Shown: positions 52,148 through 64,000 of the stretch, piece by piece | Position numbering within the stretch: position 1 is the first letter of the stretch | How the letters are laid out: each line of letters opens with the position of its first letter | Assembly: GCA_049999805.1 (NCBI GenBank) | Contig: JBNGIO010006113.1 | Coordinates: 22,523 to 86,522, forward strand | From: Folioceros fuciformis | Lineage: Eukaryota > Anthocerotophyta > Anthocerotopsida > Anthocerotales | Direction of reading: 5' to 3' | DNA: 64,000 nt | Made by a program: the position numbers and the translations under genes | Notes under the pieces: generated by a model | The model's database searches: none | Told to the model about the DNA's origin: nothing | The model's input: the letters and a program-made list of their open reading frames with translations, nothing else

Positions 52148-54688
52148 ATGACCACCAGGCTAGATCTGTCACAGCTGCCGCGGAATGGCAGTTGCGTGGC
52201 CCGCCACCTCCGGCCTGGTGGTGGGTCGGAGCAATGCGGGACGACACGACGGTCAGCTTCATGCACAGGGAAGGGCGCCGGCACCACGGAAGTTCTCACC
52301 CAGAAGCAGCGGAAGGAGCTCCTGTGGCAGGAATTCTTTCTGGATCCATCTGACTGGTTGGACAACAGGGCTGATAAGAAGAGTCCCCGCGATCCCGACT
52401 TCAGGCATAAGAGCTTCAGGAAGGAGCCCCTATGGCTCAGCAGCTCGCACAAGCCTGCTTGGGTGGATGCCCAGTTAGCTCGGTGGGATCTTCAGATGAG
52501 GGGGCTCGGGCCCGGGCCAGGCCTTGGGAGTCATGATGATGGTGATGCACAGAATGGGCTTGTTCGGATTTTGAGCAAACGTTGTGAGGAGGCAGAGCTG
52601 CTGAGCGAGGCTGTGGAAGCATTGGATCTCCTCGTGGAGCAGAAATGTCCCATCAGCAAAGCTCTCCTGCATCGTGTTCTCACCAGGTGCATAGCTCAAA
52701 AGGATTTTGTTTGCGGTGGCCGCGTCTATTCCATTTCTGTGCAAGCTGGTCACGGCTCCAATGCTTTTTTGGCTAACCAGTTCATTGGGATGTATGCTTG
52801 TCATGGCAAGCTGGAGGATGCGCGACAGGTGTTCACCCACGTTAGTAGGCCAGACGTCCACATGTGGTCATCCATCATTTTGGCCCACGCCCGGCATGGA
52901 GAGCCCGCTCAGGCCATCAGTCTGTACCGACAGATGAGGGATGCAGCGGTTGTGGAACCAGATAACCACTTGTTCGTGGCGGTTCTCAAGGCTTGTGCGT
53001 CTGCGGAGGACTTGGTTTGTGGCAAGCAGGTGCATGCTGATATTCAGGCAAGTGCTGTGAAGCCCGATATCTTTGTTGGCAACAGCTTGGTGTGCATGTA
53101 CGCCAAGTGCGGGAGCTTGGGTGATGCTCGCAAAGTGTTTGACAGTTTGCCCAAAAGAGATGTAGTGACATGGACCACCATGATTGCAGGATACAGTCAG
53201 CATGGGCTGGGGCGAGAAGCCCTGGCTCTGTACGCAGGTATGCAACATGACGGCACTACTCCAGCCAATCGTGTGACGTTCATTTGCCTTCTCCAGGCAT
53301 GTGCAAGCGTCGGGGCCCTGGAGGAAGGGAAGCAACTACATTCGCTAATTCGGGAAAGAGGCCTCGCATCTGATGTGCAAATTGGTAACTGCCTGGTGGA
53401 CATGTATGCTAGATGTGGTAGCTTGAAGGATGCTCGCAGAGTGTTCGACGGTTTGAGCAGCAAAGATGTGGTGACGTGGAGTGCCATGCTTGCTGGATAT
53501 AGTCAGCAGGGACTCGGGCGAGAAGCCCTTGCTCTGTATGGGAGTATGCAAAGCGAGGACATCACTCCAGGCGATCATGTCGTATTTGTGAGCCTTCTTC
53601 AAGCCTGCGCCTCTGTGGGAGCGTTGCAGCAAGGGAAGGAGCTTCATACACTGGTCCGTGCCCAACAGCTTGAAGATAACATGGTGGTGGGAAACTGCCT
53701 GGTGGACTTGTACGCGAAATGTGGGAGTTTGGAAGATGCCCGCAAAGTGTTCGACGGACTGTCCAGGAGAGATACAGTGACATGGACGGCTATGCTCAAC
53801 GGATATGCTCAACACGGTGACGGTCACATGGCAATTGGCTGTTTCGAACGGATGGTGGAAGAAGGTGTACTGCCAGACGCAGCAACTTTCACCAGCCTTC
53901 TGGTGGCCTGCAGCCATGCAGGACTGGTGGATGAGGGCCAAAGGTATTTCAGAAGGATGGTGGAGGAGCATGGTATCGTGCCCACCGATGTTCACTACAG
54001 CTGCATAGTTGATCTTCTGGGCCGATCAGGCAAACTGGAGGAGGCTGAAAATATGCTGAGAAGTACATGGTTTGGCCATGAGGTGGTGGGCTGGACAGCC
54101 CTGCTAAGCGCGTGCAAAAGCCATGGCGATGTGGAGCGTGGAAGGCGCTGTTTTGAGCATCTCGTGGGGTTGGACGCGGATGATGCCAGCCCGTATGTGC
54201 TGCTGGGGAACCTGTATGCGAGTGCAGGCAGGTGGGACGACGTGGACAAGATAGAAAGTATGAGGAAGGCAGCAGGTGCTGTGAAGAAAGCTGCCAAAGC
54301 CTGCATCGAAGTGAAGAAGGAGGTGCACGAGTTCACTGTCGGGGAAGAGAGGTCTGACATTTCTTCAACGCTGCTGAGGAGCGTGAACAGGAGTCTGAGG
54401 GAGGGAGGCCATGTGCCACAAACAGAGCTGGTGTTGAAGGCGGTGTCTGAGGAGGAGAAGCAGGATTCCTTGTGCGGTCATGCGGAGAAACTGGCCCTGG
54501 CGTATGGTCTGCTCAACACACCAGATGGCTCGACTTTGGTGGTGACCAAGAACCTGCGCATGTGCGATGACTGCCACAGCAGCACGAAGGTGATGTCGCA
54601 TCTCGAGAAGCGAGAGATCATCGTGAGGGATGCGCATAGAGTGCATCGATTCATGGACGGCTCTTGTTCTTGTGGGGATCGGCATTGA
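52148..54688 (+). CDS. PDF-PPR-DYW protein ending in DRH, four PLS triplets
   Basis: Intronless, 846 aa, ATG at 52148. The PDF segment at residues 58-107 is the closest in this window to the OSB consensus (LLWQEFFLDPSDWLDNR, DPDFRHK at 82-88, EPLWLSSSHKPAWV). Four PLS triplets follow (KDVVTWSAMLAGYSQQG), then the E region (CIVDLLGRSGKLEEAENML). The PG-box position is KKAAKACIEV, so the KP pair of the GRP genes is absent here. DYW has HAE at 778-780 and CDDCH at 806-810, and ends CSCGDRH. DRH is the second variant ending I associate with the U-to-C candidate group. It is more diverged from the GRP genes than they are from each other and shows no E-class relic beyond its stop. It converges with HYDIN. 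Confidence 0.93.
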   Translation: MTTRLDLSQLPRNGSCVARHLRPGGGSEQCGTTRRSASCTGKGAGTTEVLTQKQRKELLWQEFFLDPSDWLDNRADKKSPRDPDFRHKSFRKEPLWLSSSHKPAWVDAQLARWDLQMRGLGPGPGLGSHDDGDAQNGLVRILSKRCEEAELLSEAVEALDLLVEQKCPISKALLHRVLTRCIAQKDFVCGGRVYSISVQAGHGSNAFLANQFIGMYACHGKLEDARQVFTHVSRPDVHMWSSIILAHARHGEPAQAISLYRQMRDAAVVEPDNHLFVAVLKACASAEDLVCGKQVHADIQASAVKPDIFVGNSLVCMYAKCGSLGDARKVFDSLPKRDVVTWTTMIAGYSQHGLGREALALYAGMQHDGTTPANRVTFICLLQACASVGALEEGKQLHSLIRERGLASDVQIGNCLVDMYARCGSLKDARRVFDGLSSKDVVTWSAMLAGYSQQGLGREALALYGSMQSEDITPGDHVVFVSLLQACASVGALQQGKELHTLVRAQQLEDNMVVGNCLVDLYAKCGSLEDARKVFDGLSRRDTVTWTAMLNGYAQHGDGHMAIGCFERMVEEGVLPDAATFTSLLVACSHAGLVDEGQRYFRRMVEEHGIVPTDVHYSCIVDLLGRSGKLEEAENMLRSTWFGHEVVGWTALLSACKSHGDVERGRRCFEHLVGLDADDASPYVLLGNLYASAGRWDDVDKIESMRKAAGAVKKAAKACIEVKKEVHEFTVGEERSDISSTLLRSVNRSLREGGHVPQTELVLKAVSEEEKQDSLCGHAEKLALAYGLLNTPDGSTLVVTKNLRMCDDCHSSTKVMSHLEKREIIVRDAHRVHRFMDGSCSCGDRH

Positions 54689-54990
54689 CACCTCCCACCA
54701 GCTAGCTGCCTTGTGCAAGGCAAAGTTGTAGCCAGAATGTGCGAAGATCGTTACCACTGACATGACATTTTCATCGCGTCATCTCTGAACCTGATGTCCT
54801 TACTGTAAAGTCGGAGGCAGACACATTCGCAAACAATTGATGACCTTGTTGTCCAACATAAAAGTGTCACAGCCCGTCAGCAGCAGCACGCAAGGAAGTG
54901 TTCAAGGAGATGGCAACGTTTGAACAACTCTTCATTGATTGACTGTATGCACCAATTCTTTGAGGAAGAACAAACGTCATCTGCATCGGC

Positions 54991-57900
54991 CTACTTCTTG
55001 GCAGCTTTCTTATCCTTCTTGTCGGCCTTCTTTTCCTCTTTCTTGTCGCCCTTCTTGTCATCCTTTTTGTCCCCCTTCTTATCATCCTTTTTTTCCCCTT
55101 TCTTCTTGTCCTTGTCTTTGTCTGTGGCAGGGCCATGGCAATACACGGGTTCTTCGTCGACAGCCTGAAGATAAAAGAGCCAGGAGTAATCCACGTCTGG
55201 AGAGCTGATGGTGAGCCGCCCATGTTTGGATGCTGTCGGCGAGCCCTTGAAGGAGATAGGAATCTTGGTGGCCTTTTTGGGAGTCATCTTTTCTCCTTTC
55301 CCAACCGTGAATGCAGGGTTGTCCACGGTGTACACGTATTGCACCGGTTTCAAGAACACATTGGAGAAATTGGCTTGACCTTTACCCTTGATGACGAGAA
55401 TAGGACCTTGGGGACTGGGTGGCGTGCAAGTTCCAAATAAGTTGCACTTGTAGGTGCCCGCTGTCGGTGAAGATATGGTCAGCTGGCCTTGCAGTTTGGT
55501 GACCACATCGTGAGGTTCGAATTTCACCAACATCTGCTTGTAGCATGTTGTTTTCAGTTTCTAGTTGTTAGCGAGTGTGTGCACCTTGTCACCTCATACA
55601 GTAAGTACATTGTTACAGTGGGCTTTAAAGGATGGCATGCAAGTCACGAAAAGCGAGCTGTAGAAGGGTAGAGGTAGGACAGCGAGGAGGAGGAGACATA
55701 ATGTTACCTGCACAGGAACACCTAGTTCCGAGGTTGCCGCATCTGCGTTCACTTTGGAATCCACGGAAAAGCCTCCGTCCAGTCCAGCTTGGTTGATCTC
55801 ACAGGTGTAGGTGGTCTTGTCGTGGAAGTAGTGCGTGAAGAAACAGGGTTTGGCCTGCTGACTGCCCAAAGGCACTACAAAACTGAGGGGAAGCTCGAAG
55901 GCAGGGGCCAGACCCACGAGCTTGAGGCTGTACAGATAGTCTCCGAGGAGAGGGTTGGAGAGGGTTAGAGTGGTGTCGTAACTGGTTTCCAAGATGGGAC
56001 GATAAGACACTTCCACAGGGAGAGAGGCTTTGGGCAGCAGGTCCAGGGTGGGAGGCACAGTGATGTCCTCGTGCTCGCAGGTACACTCTAGTGTGATGGG
56101 GACATCCAGCGGATTGGTGAATTTGAAGCTCTTGGTCTGCTTTTGCCTCACCAGACAGCGGAAGAGCAGCTCCTGGACAAGATCTGGCTCGCTGGCCTCA
56201 AAGGTAATATTGTAGAAGATGTACTCCCCGGAGGCCTGGTTGGTGAAGGTAACTATTGCAGCGGTGAGCCCAGGCTTCTGGGCGTAAAAGTGGAGCACGC
56301 AGTCCCTGGAAGAGTTTCCCGGCACATCGATGAGCGTAGGGCCCTTGAGAGTGTCGTACAACGGCTGCTGCTGGTCGGGAGATCCCTTAGTTCGACCTTT
56401 GGTAGGCTCAGCTGCTGCTTTGGGCTTCTTCACTTTGTCCTTGTCAGCAGCAGCCTTCTTCTTCTCCTTGTCTTTCTCCTTGTCGGCAGGGGCCTTCTTC
56501 TTCTCCTTCTCCTTATCAGCAGCTGTAGGGGACTTGCTCCTACCATCCTTCTTATCCGTTCCAGCCCCAGCAGCAGGCTTGGAGAGCTGCACAGAGACGG
56601 TGAACTGCTGTGGGACCTTGAGCCAGTTGAGCACCTGCAAGTGCACGGGGTGATCACACCGTGCCTTCACATCGTACTTGACGTCCCCAGCCGACAGGGG
56701 CGGCTGCGTATCTCCCACCAGATCATAGAAGAGCGCAGAGCCATCCGGGAGAGGGAAGAAGACGGATCCCTGGTGCTTCACCAGCACGCTGGTCGGAGCA
56801 GCGGCAGCAGCAGCCTTCCCCTTCTTGGAAGCAGGGTCCCCGGCAGGGGTGACAGGAGCAGCAGGGGGAGACGTGATGATGGTCGGGCACATGTGCATTG
56901 GCGTGTATGTGACGTTGTAGCCCACAACCTGCCCCGCCTTGACAGCCACATGGGTCGCGCCCTTCCAGTACTGGTTCCGGATCCTGGGAAGCAGGAGCCA
57001 GTCCTCCTTCATCTCGTTCTTGAGCTGGATGGTGATGGTGTGCGAGCTCCGCACTGGGGCCGTGAAGGCCAGCAGGGCCTCAGCCGGGGCGTGCTCCACG
57101 CACCTCCCCGTGAGCGTTAGGTACTGGGTATCCCCGCACTCCACCTGGCATGGTATGTTCTCCACGCTCACATCCGGGTTCACCTTGGAAGGGTGGAACG
57201 TAATGTCCACCACCGCCACCTGCTGCGGCGCCAGAAACCCGTCCTCGGGGAAGATGGTGAAGTCTTCAGCCAGCTCAGGGGAGACGGCGAAGTGGAAGTT
57301 GGTGCCCATATCTCCCGTGTTGTGGATACTGAGCTTCTTGGACTGGCGGGAACCCAACACCACCTCGCCGAAGGGGAGGTTGTTGCTGCTCAGACTGAGC
57401 TGAGTCCCGACGCAGGCCCCGGACACCCACAGCACCGTCCATTTGGTGCCGGACACGTCCAACTCCAAACCCTCGGTGAAGGCCGAGATCCGGCAGTGCG
57501 GCCGGAAATGCAGCTCCGCCACGCCGGACAAGCGCGGCCGGATGTCCAGCCCCTCCGCCGGCAGGGCCTCCACGTCGAACTGTGCCAGGGCCGCGCGGCT
57601 GGGCTGGAAGCTGACATGCATCTGGGCTCGGCTACGGTTCACCAGCTTCACAGCGATCTTGGCAGTCTGCCCCAGCTTGAGCGGCTTGAAGGCCAGGCAC
57701 TTCTGCTTGGGGTCTAGGAGCTCCAGGTGCACGGGGACTCCCTCCCCAGCCACCGCGATGTTCACCGTGTCCAAGCTGTTGATCTTGAAGGGCACGGTGG
57801 CCTTAAAGGGGCCCAGCATCCGCGGCCGGAAGATGATGCGCATGGTGGCCACCTGTCCCGGTGCCATGTGCAGCCGCCTGGTTCTCGTCTCCACCTCCAC

Positions 57901-60900
57901 TTCCGGCACCGTGTTGTCGTACTGCAGCTCCACCACTGTGTCGTAGGATGCCTTGTTCTCGATCTCCAGGACTGTGGCAGCGGGCTCCAGTCCGGACACG
58001 TACGGGAAGGTTGGCCCGAAATCGTAAGACAGGAAGCTGAAATGCACCTTGGGCCTGTACACGGTGCCCGCCAGCACCAGCCTGCGGCAGCCATGGCCAC
58101 CACACAACGGAATTGTGAGAGGACGAGCAAAGCTGAAGATGAACGAATCCGGGCAGCAGGAAATGGTGGACGACAGAAAGGCAACTTGGGGGGACTTGGG
58201 TTAGCCTACGACTTGTCTTAGGAATGATGCATAGGGTTTCAACACGGAGGTGAAGAATGCAGCCTAGGGTATCAACGTTTTAGTAGAGGAACGACGGTTA
58301 AGGAGGAAAAAAAGCAAGAAGAGGAAAGCAAACGAGGGATCACTTACTTGTAGGTGGGACCATGGTGGATTGAGAAGGAGACGGGGACGGCGAGCTCGGC
58401 GCAGGGGCTGGTCGGGCAGAGCGAGAGGAGGCAAGTGACCTGCTCGCCGCCAACACCCACGGCCGAGGCCACAGGATCCACGGACAGCTGAGCGTCGGGA
58501 GTGTCGGGGAGGTGCCAGTGGAACTCGTATGGCCTGGTGCCGGCGTTGGCGAAGGTGAGAGTGTTCACCACGGTGTCGTTGATGAGCACCTGGCCGTAGT
58601 GCACAGTGTTGGTGTCGGTGGCAGTGAGGAGGATGGGGGGAAGGCCGTCGGCGGACGCCTCCATGTACACCCGCTCGTGGATGGCGTAGGCGTCCCCCTT
58701 GATGTTGACGCTGAGCAAGGAGCCCGCGATGATATTGCAGAGGACGTTAAAGTTGTGCGGGCCCTCGGAGACGGGGGCGAACACCACCTCCAGTGGCAGC
58801 GTCGACAGCTCCCGCACGATGCCCTTGTCGGGGGTGAAGCGCAGGATGGTGGAGCTGTAGGTGGATCTGTCGAACTGGAAGGAGTACGGCACCTGCTCCG
58901 CGTTGAGCAGGTTGAGGAGCCGGCGGTCCTTCTTCCCCACCTGCACCAGGCCGAAGTTGACGCAGGCCTGGCCCAGGCTCACGTCCGGCTTCTTCACCCG
59001 CCCTACCAGCAGAAATTGCACCGAGATGTCCAGCTCCAGGATGTTGAAGCTCCAGAAGCTCTCGTGCAGGTCGAGCTGCGTCGGGACGAACTCGAAGCGC
59101 ATCTCGTAACGCGCTCCTGGTCCCATCTCCCCGCCGATGGTGAGGCAGCGGAAGGGGTCCTTGCAGCAGCCGCTGGCCTTGTCGCAGCACCGCTGCTCGG
59201 CCGACACTGGCGGCACCGGCTTGGGCTTCTTGTTGGCCTGCCACATGAACTCGTATGCCCTGTTGGTCGGGTTGATGGCGATGAAGCTCAGCTTGTTCCG
59301 CACCTGCGTTCCAATGGACGTGACCTCGATTATGTGCGTGCCCAGGTCCAGCGGGCCCGGCTGCCCGTCCGGCCCTGGCAGCGCCGGGTCCCTGCGCAGC
59401 GCCGTGATGTAGTCGCTTCGCGCCAGCTCGAAGTGGCACCAGGGCCTAGTAACCTTCCCCGTCACCTTCACCTTCAGGGGCTCCATCTCCTCGTGGAGGT
59501 GCTCGATCTCGCACGTCAGAACTCGGCTGCAATCTTCAATCTCCCGGGGCGCGAATCGCACCCTCATGTTCATTTCCTCCCCGCAAGCAATCTGTCCCGT
59601 AGCGGGAACCACCGTGTACTGTCCCCTCCTGTCCACAACTCCGTCCATGTTCTCCACCTGCACATAGACGCATACGTGAAACTGATGCACCACATCAAAG
59701 TCACCCTAAAACCCTAAACCCCTGAACCCTCGTGAAACAAAGATCATCCAAACCCAGGTTGCACTTGACCATCTATCTCGTGGCAACCATTGCATCACAA
59801 TAGAAGGTTTGTCACAATGTCACAAACCAGCACCTGCCACGCGAAGGACATGCAAGCCTTGCTCAAATTCTTCACGTGGAAGGTTATGCTTCTCGTTTGA
59901 AACATCATGGTAGTCCGAAAGCATAGTTCCTTAGTAGTGCAGGCGTATCGAATATTATCGGCCACTGCATTCACTCTCAGTGTCAACTGCTTATTGCTAC
60001 CCTTCACCACCTCATGTGGCGGTTCCGCTGCATACACAACCTCTTCTTCTTCCTTCCCCTCCTCTTCTTTCTTCGAGTCTCCTTTTTTATCACCTAAGCC
60101 CTTAATACCCTTCCCTTCCACTTGCAATTCTGATTCTTCCTCTGATCCTTTCTTTGCTTTCCCTCCCTTGCCTTGCTTCTTGTCCCCTTTGGATGATGCA
60201 CCGTCATCTAGTGATGCCCCCTTTTCTCCCTTCTTACTTTTAGAAGAAGCATCTTTATTTTGCTTGTTATCCTTACTCTTCTCATCGTCTCCAGTGGAAG
60301 CTTGCTTCCCCTTCTTGCCACCAGCTGCTCCTCCCTCCTTTTTGCTACCTTTCAGTTCTTCAGGCTTTGACAATCTGTCATCCCAATCGATCACCTCGCA
60401 TCCCTCTTGCACCTTGTAAACAATATTGCTCAATTCCATCTTTATCTCCTTATTCTTGTACTCAACTGTGGATGTCGGATGGAAAGTGACAATCATGCTC
60501 TTGGAAGTTCCAGCTCTCAGATGACCTACAGTGGGGATGAACTTTATGAAGGGAATGGAAGGGCAAACAAATTTCCAATCCTTATCAATCATATTGTTTT
60601 GAAGGGTGAAGGTGGTGGATCGAGCCAAGCCAACAGGACCATCAGCAAAGTGTATTTCTTCATCGTTGTTATCGTTATTGGGTAGACCCAAACACATGAC
60701 ATCCGGATTATATCCTTCTCCAGTGATCAAGATTGTGGAGCTATCAAAAGGGTTCTCATCAATCATCAACCTGATTTCTTGCGTGTATTTTGCCACACTA
60801 TTTGCTGCTACATAAATCATGATAATCTTTCTTTCATTTATTGCGACATTGAACTTTTTCTTCACCTTTAGAGGAACAAATGTGCCATTCAAATCAAAAG

Positions 60901-63900
60901 TCATTTGGATCCATGGAATGGGTGCAGCCATAGCAATCCAAGCCACCACAGGAACCAAACCATTATTGTGCAACATTATTGGGAGACACCTTGATCTACC
61001 CACAGGGATGTGTGGGAACTTAAGCCAAACTAGGCCTTCGGGGCTAAATAGTGAAGGGACCTCGATCTTGACATGAGGTAAAGTTCCCTCTCCTTTCAAG
61101 CCACATCGAAATTGTTTATTGGGTGTATCTCCAGCACCTACTACATTTGCCTCAAAATGAGCACAGTACTTTTGCATTGATAAAGGTCTAAAACAAAGGC
61201 ACACATATCGATATTCATGAGATGGGATATAAACATGCGCTGGTTGAACTTCCATGCAAAATGGCTCTTGAGTAGACCCAACCAAATCTACTTCTGAGTT
61301 GCACGAAATAATCGAAAAGTTTACTGTACATGGGACCTTAAAGGGATTATCAATGCGAAAATTGGCTTTCACTGCTTTAGGTGTCTTGCATGGAGCATTG
61401 GGTTCATTTCCTATTGATCTCTCGAAACCCAATACCACAGCTCCGAAAGAAAAGACCTCATCCTGCTTCGAGAATGTTCCATATGGTTGAGTCGGACCTG
61501 GAAGCTCAAAATTGTCAACAACTCTATGCTCTTCAAATATCACTTCCGGCTCCACACTTAATCCGGGCCAACACGAATTTGCAGAGATCTCATAGTAGTG
61601 TCCATCAGGATGGGTGAATGGATTTTCATCTTCGATCTCAATTCTAATCTTCTCCACAACATTACAAGGAAGGGATGATAAGAAAACAATAGAAACATCT
61701 TTCGAAGTCCCCGGATGCACGATTCCTTGAGCTGAATTTATAGTCAAAGTCCTCATTTGTAAGATCTCTATGGGCAACTCCTTACTGCTCCCCTTGTCAC
61801 CCTTTTTTCCGTCTTTACCTCCTCCCTTATCTGAAGCATCCGACTTCTCCTTTTGTTTCTTAGTATTATCTTCCTTGCCTTTCTTCTTTCCTGCTTTCAG
61901 AGAGCCTGACTCCTCGTCTTCATTGCCTTTCTTCTTCCCTACTTTTGGAGAGCCCGACTCCTCATCTTCCTTGCCTTTCTTCTTCCCTGCTTTTCGAGAA
62001 CCTAATTCCTCAACATCTTTCTTGTCCTTCTTTCCTTCTTTACTAGCTCCTCGTTCTTTCTCGTGCAATGCCTCTACATTTTTCTCGTCTACGTTTTGCA
62101 TCTTATTCTTCTTATCCTTCTTATCGCCTTTGCCTGAGTCGATTTTTAAAAGCCTTCAATTTATTAGCATGTTGCATTCATTGAATATTACAAAGAGAAA
62201 CCTAGAATGTTAGAAATAGGAGGTTTCTATAATCTAGAAACATACCTGGTACACCCATATCCTCATCCTCAACAAGAGGTTGCTCTATCACAAAAGGTAT
62301 TGCTCCATCTATCATATGGTATTTGAATGGGAAAAAGCCATTGTTCACTATTTTCAAGATCCTGGGCTCTGAAGGGATCAAACAAGTCTGGTATCCAAAA
62401 TGAATTCCGTGATTCGGCAACAAAGCATATTTGGAGTAAACAGTTTCCAAGTCTATGTAAATAGCTACAGATTGTTCTGCTTTGCCTCGGAATGGGTCTA
62501 TTATATCTAGTCTCACGTCCTCATTATGTCTTAGGCATACTTCTCTTTCTATCTTCTTCTCCTTATTAAAGTGAACATTCACCTAAAGGTTGTAAAAGTT
62601 AGACATCTAATACCCCCCTTGTCTCCAAAGCTTACATAATGGGTTGCAAAACATTGAATACTAGACTTACAGTGGCAGATCCCTTGGGCTTCAACTCTCC
62701 TTCCATTGTAGAGATGATGAAGAGCTCTTTTATAAGATGGGTTGTCATAACAAACAAGAAACTTATCGCATATTTGCCTTTGTTTTCCAAGACAATGGGT
62801 TTTGAAGAATCCTCTCCAACCTTTAAGGTTCCATAATTAAGTCCTACCATAGGGGCTTGTTCTCCTTTGTTTGTAGGCCACTTGAGATTGAAGTCTATCT
62901 TATATGCCTCCGCATTTATTACCACAGGTAATTCTTGCATCACATTAGAAGGCTCCTTGCTGTCACTCACCTAGAAACTTAACCAAGTAAGTACAAATAA
63001 TATTCTCCTGTCATTTGGTAAAATATAGGCATTTCAAGTAACTTTGATTTCTTTCCAAAATTAGGGTGTTGTTAACAAAGCTCTTAGCATGCCATACCTG
63101 CAACAGTAATTTTTGATTGAACATTTTCTCCTCTATGGAGGTAAAAATCATGCTTATCAATGTACTACATTCTGGATCAAGAAGGCCATTTGTTTCGGAA
63201 AAGCAAAACTCTCTAGGAAGGCTCTCAAGTCCAGCAAATCTCCACATGACTTTTAAGGCTGACACATTTCTGTAACGCAATATTCAAGTTCAAAATCAAT
63301 ATAATTTATTTTGACTCTCACTTCACTTTAAAGTAACAATAATATGTACAACTTAATGAAACAAATATTGATCTTTTATATATTTACATATATCTTGTAA
63401 AATGCACCAATAAATTGTACTGCATACTAACGTTATATTAATTTGTTTTCTAGCTGAATATCCAACAAGTAAGCGCTCGAATGTGATGACATTTGGGTCC
63501 AACTCCACATGTGGAAAGTCGGCAAGGCATACCACCTTGATCTCAATCGGATTTGGATTATCTTTCACTTTGAAAATTAATTTTCCCTCGCGTTGTCCTA
63601 AGTGATCCTGGATTATGTGTTCATCAATATAAGAAAATTAGTCAACAACATAAACAAAAGTGTTAGTATAATAATACTCATATAGAAAGCAAACTTTCAC
63701 AACTAAGTTTTTTAGGTTTAGGGTTTTGTCTGTTGAGCATGGGGAAAATTCTTACCTTACTAGGGTAGCCAAATACTCGTAGCACTTGACTCTCATTTAC
63801 TTTAAGTTTCATTGCAATGGGATGGATTAAGAAAAATGCATCAGATTTTGATCTCATCTTGCCGCCACCTTCGAGGCTACCTTGTTTTCCTTCCAAGAAA

Positions 63901-64000
63901 AAAAAAGTTAGAAAAAAATAATAAAAAATAATACATAAATTAAATTATAATAGGCTCATAGTTAATAGTATATACCTTTCGTATTTGGGACTCCTGCAAC
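54991..64000 (-). CDS. HYDIN: HYDIN-like ciliary central-pair protein, 3' part, 10 exons seen
   Basis: Exons (minus order): 64000-63976 (partial), 63889-63756, 63607-63432, 63269-63098, 62970-62671, 62582-62246, 62133-59834, 59657-58348, 58081-55708, 55533-54991. All nine introns (86-266 bp) are GT-AG and all phases agree, giving about 2,550 residues. The protein is a string of ASH/MSP-type beta-sandwich domains (ITFERLLVGYSARKQINIT; LCFRTTMMFQTRSITFHVKN; INLGQ-like repeats) interrupted by Lys/Glu/Ser-rich spacers. The end (VYTVDNPAFTVGKGEKMTPK; GRLTISS) matches the HYDIN C terminus, followed by a KKGDKKDD-type tail. HYDIN is part of the axonemal central-pair C2 apparatus and is required for flagellar beating; in plants it fits motile sperm. 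The 5' part lies outside the window. CFAP47 or another ASH-repeat protein is a less likely alternative. Confidence 0.9.

Noticed and set aside
10388-54688. Regular repeats that might suggest a CRISPR-like or satellite array
   Set aside because: The period of about 306 bp equals a PLS triplet and the repeats are coding; there are no short direct repeats with unique spacers.

Overview
The window is nuclear DNA of a land plant with swimming sperm. It carries DYW- and E-type pentatricopeptide repeat (PPR) genes (plant organelle RNA editing factors), a plant-type ATG16, PLAC8, mitochondrial bL36 and PRAT/Tim17 genes, a Copia retroelement, and the 3' two-thirds or so of a HYDIN-like gene (ciliary central-pair protein). 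Five intact PPR-DYW proteins do not end in D-Y-W: four end in G-R-P and one in D-R-H. I associate these endings with the DYW:KP clade proposed for U-to-C editing in hornworts, ferns and lycophytes. All visible introns are short (about 75-270 bp) and the region is gene-dense, so a compact genome such as a hornwort is my best guess. A lycophyte or fern is not excluded.

Layout. 1-10,387: a decayed GRP-type PPR copy, an unrecognised coiled-coil gene and a four-exon PLAC8 gene. 10,388-36,960: the main PPR cluster, with one E-class gene, four intact GRP genes, three large pseudogenes in a row (14,350-19,833), several small relics and a hidden bL36m gene. 36,960-42,085: repeats and a 5' portion of a Copia element with its LTR and primer binding site. 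42,143-45,956: a broken TPR-SET gene and an intact intronless ATG16 ORF. 45,957-54,688: PPR relics, a second E-class gene, a five-exon HP30-like PRAT gene that diverges from it, and the DRH-type PPR gene. 54,991-64,000: HYDIN-like gene on the minus strand, running off the right edge; nine introns were placed with consistent phases.

Three things stand out. (1) The GRP and DRH proteins carry, ahead of their PPR arrays, a segment that matches the PDF motif of plant organellar single-stranded DNA-binding (OSB) proteins. This gives a PDF-PPR-DYW:KP architecture. (2) GRP-type copies repeatedly sit tail-to-tail with an E-class PPR gene or its decayed C-terminal end, so the cluster looks like repeated copies of a convergent two-gene module. 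(3) The paralogues differ by whole PPR triplets (4, 5, 6 and 7 per protein). If the proteins work as expected, they enter mitochondria or plastids and edit transcripts, the PDF segment adding nucleic-acid contacts. That function is inferred, not shown by the sequence.
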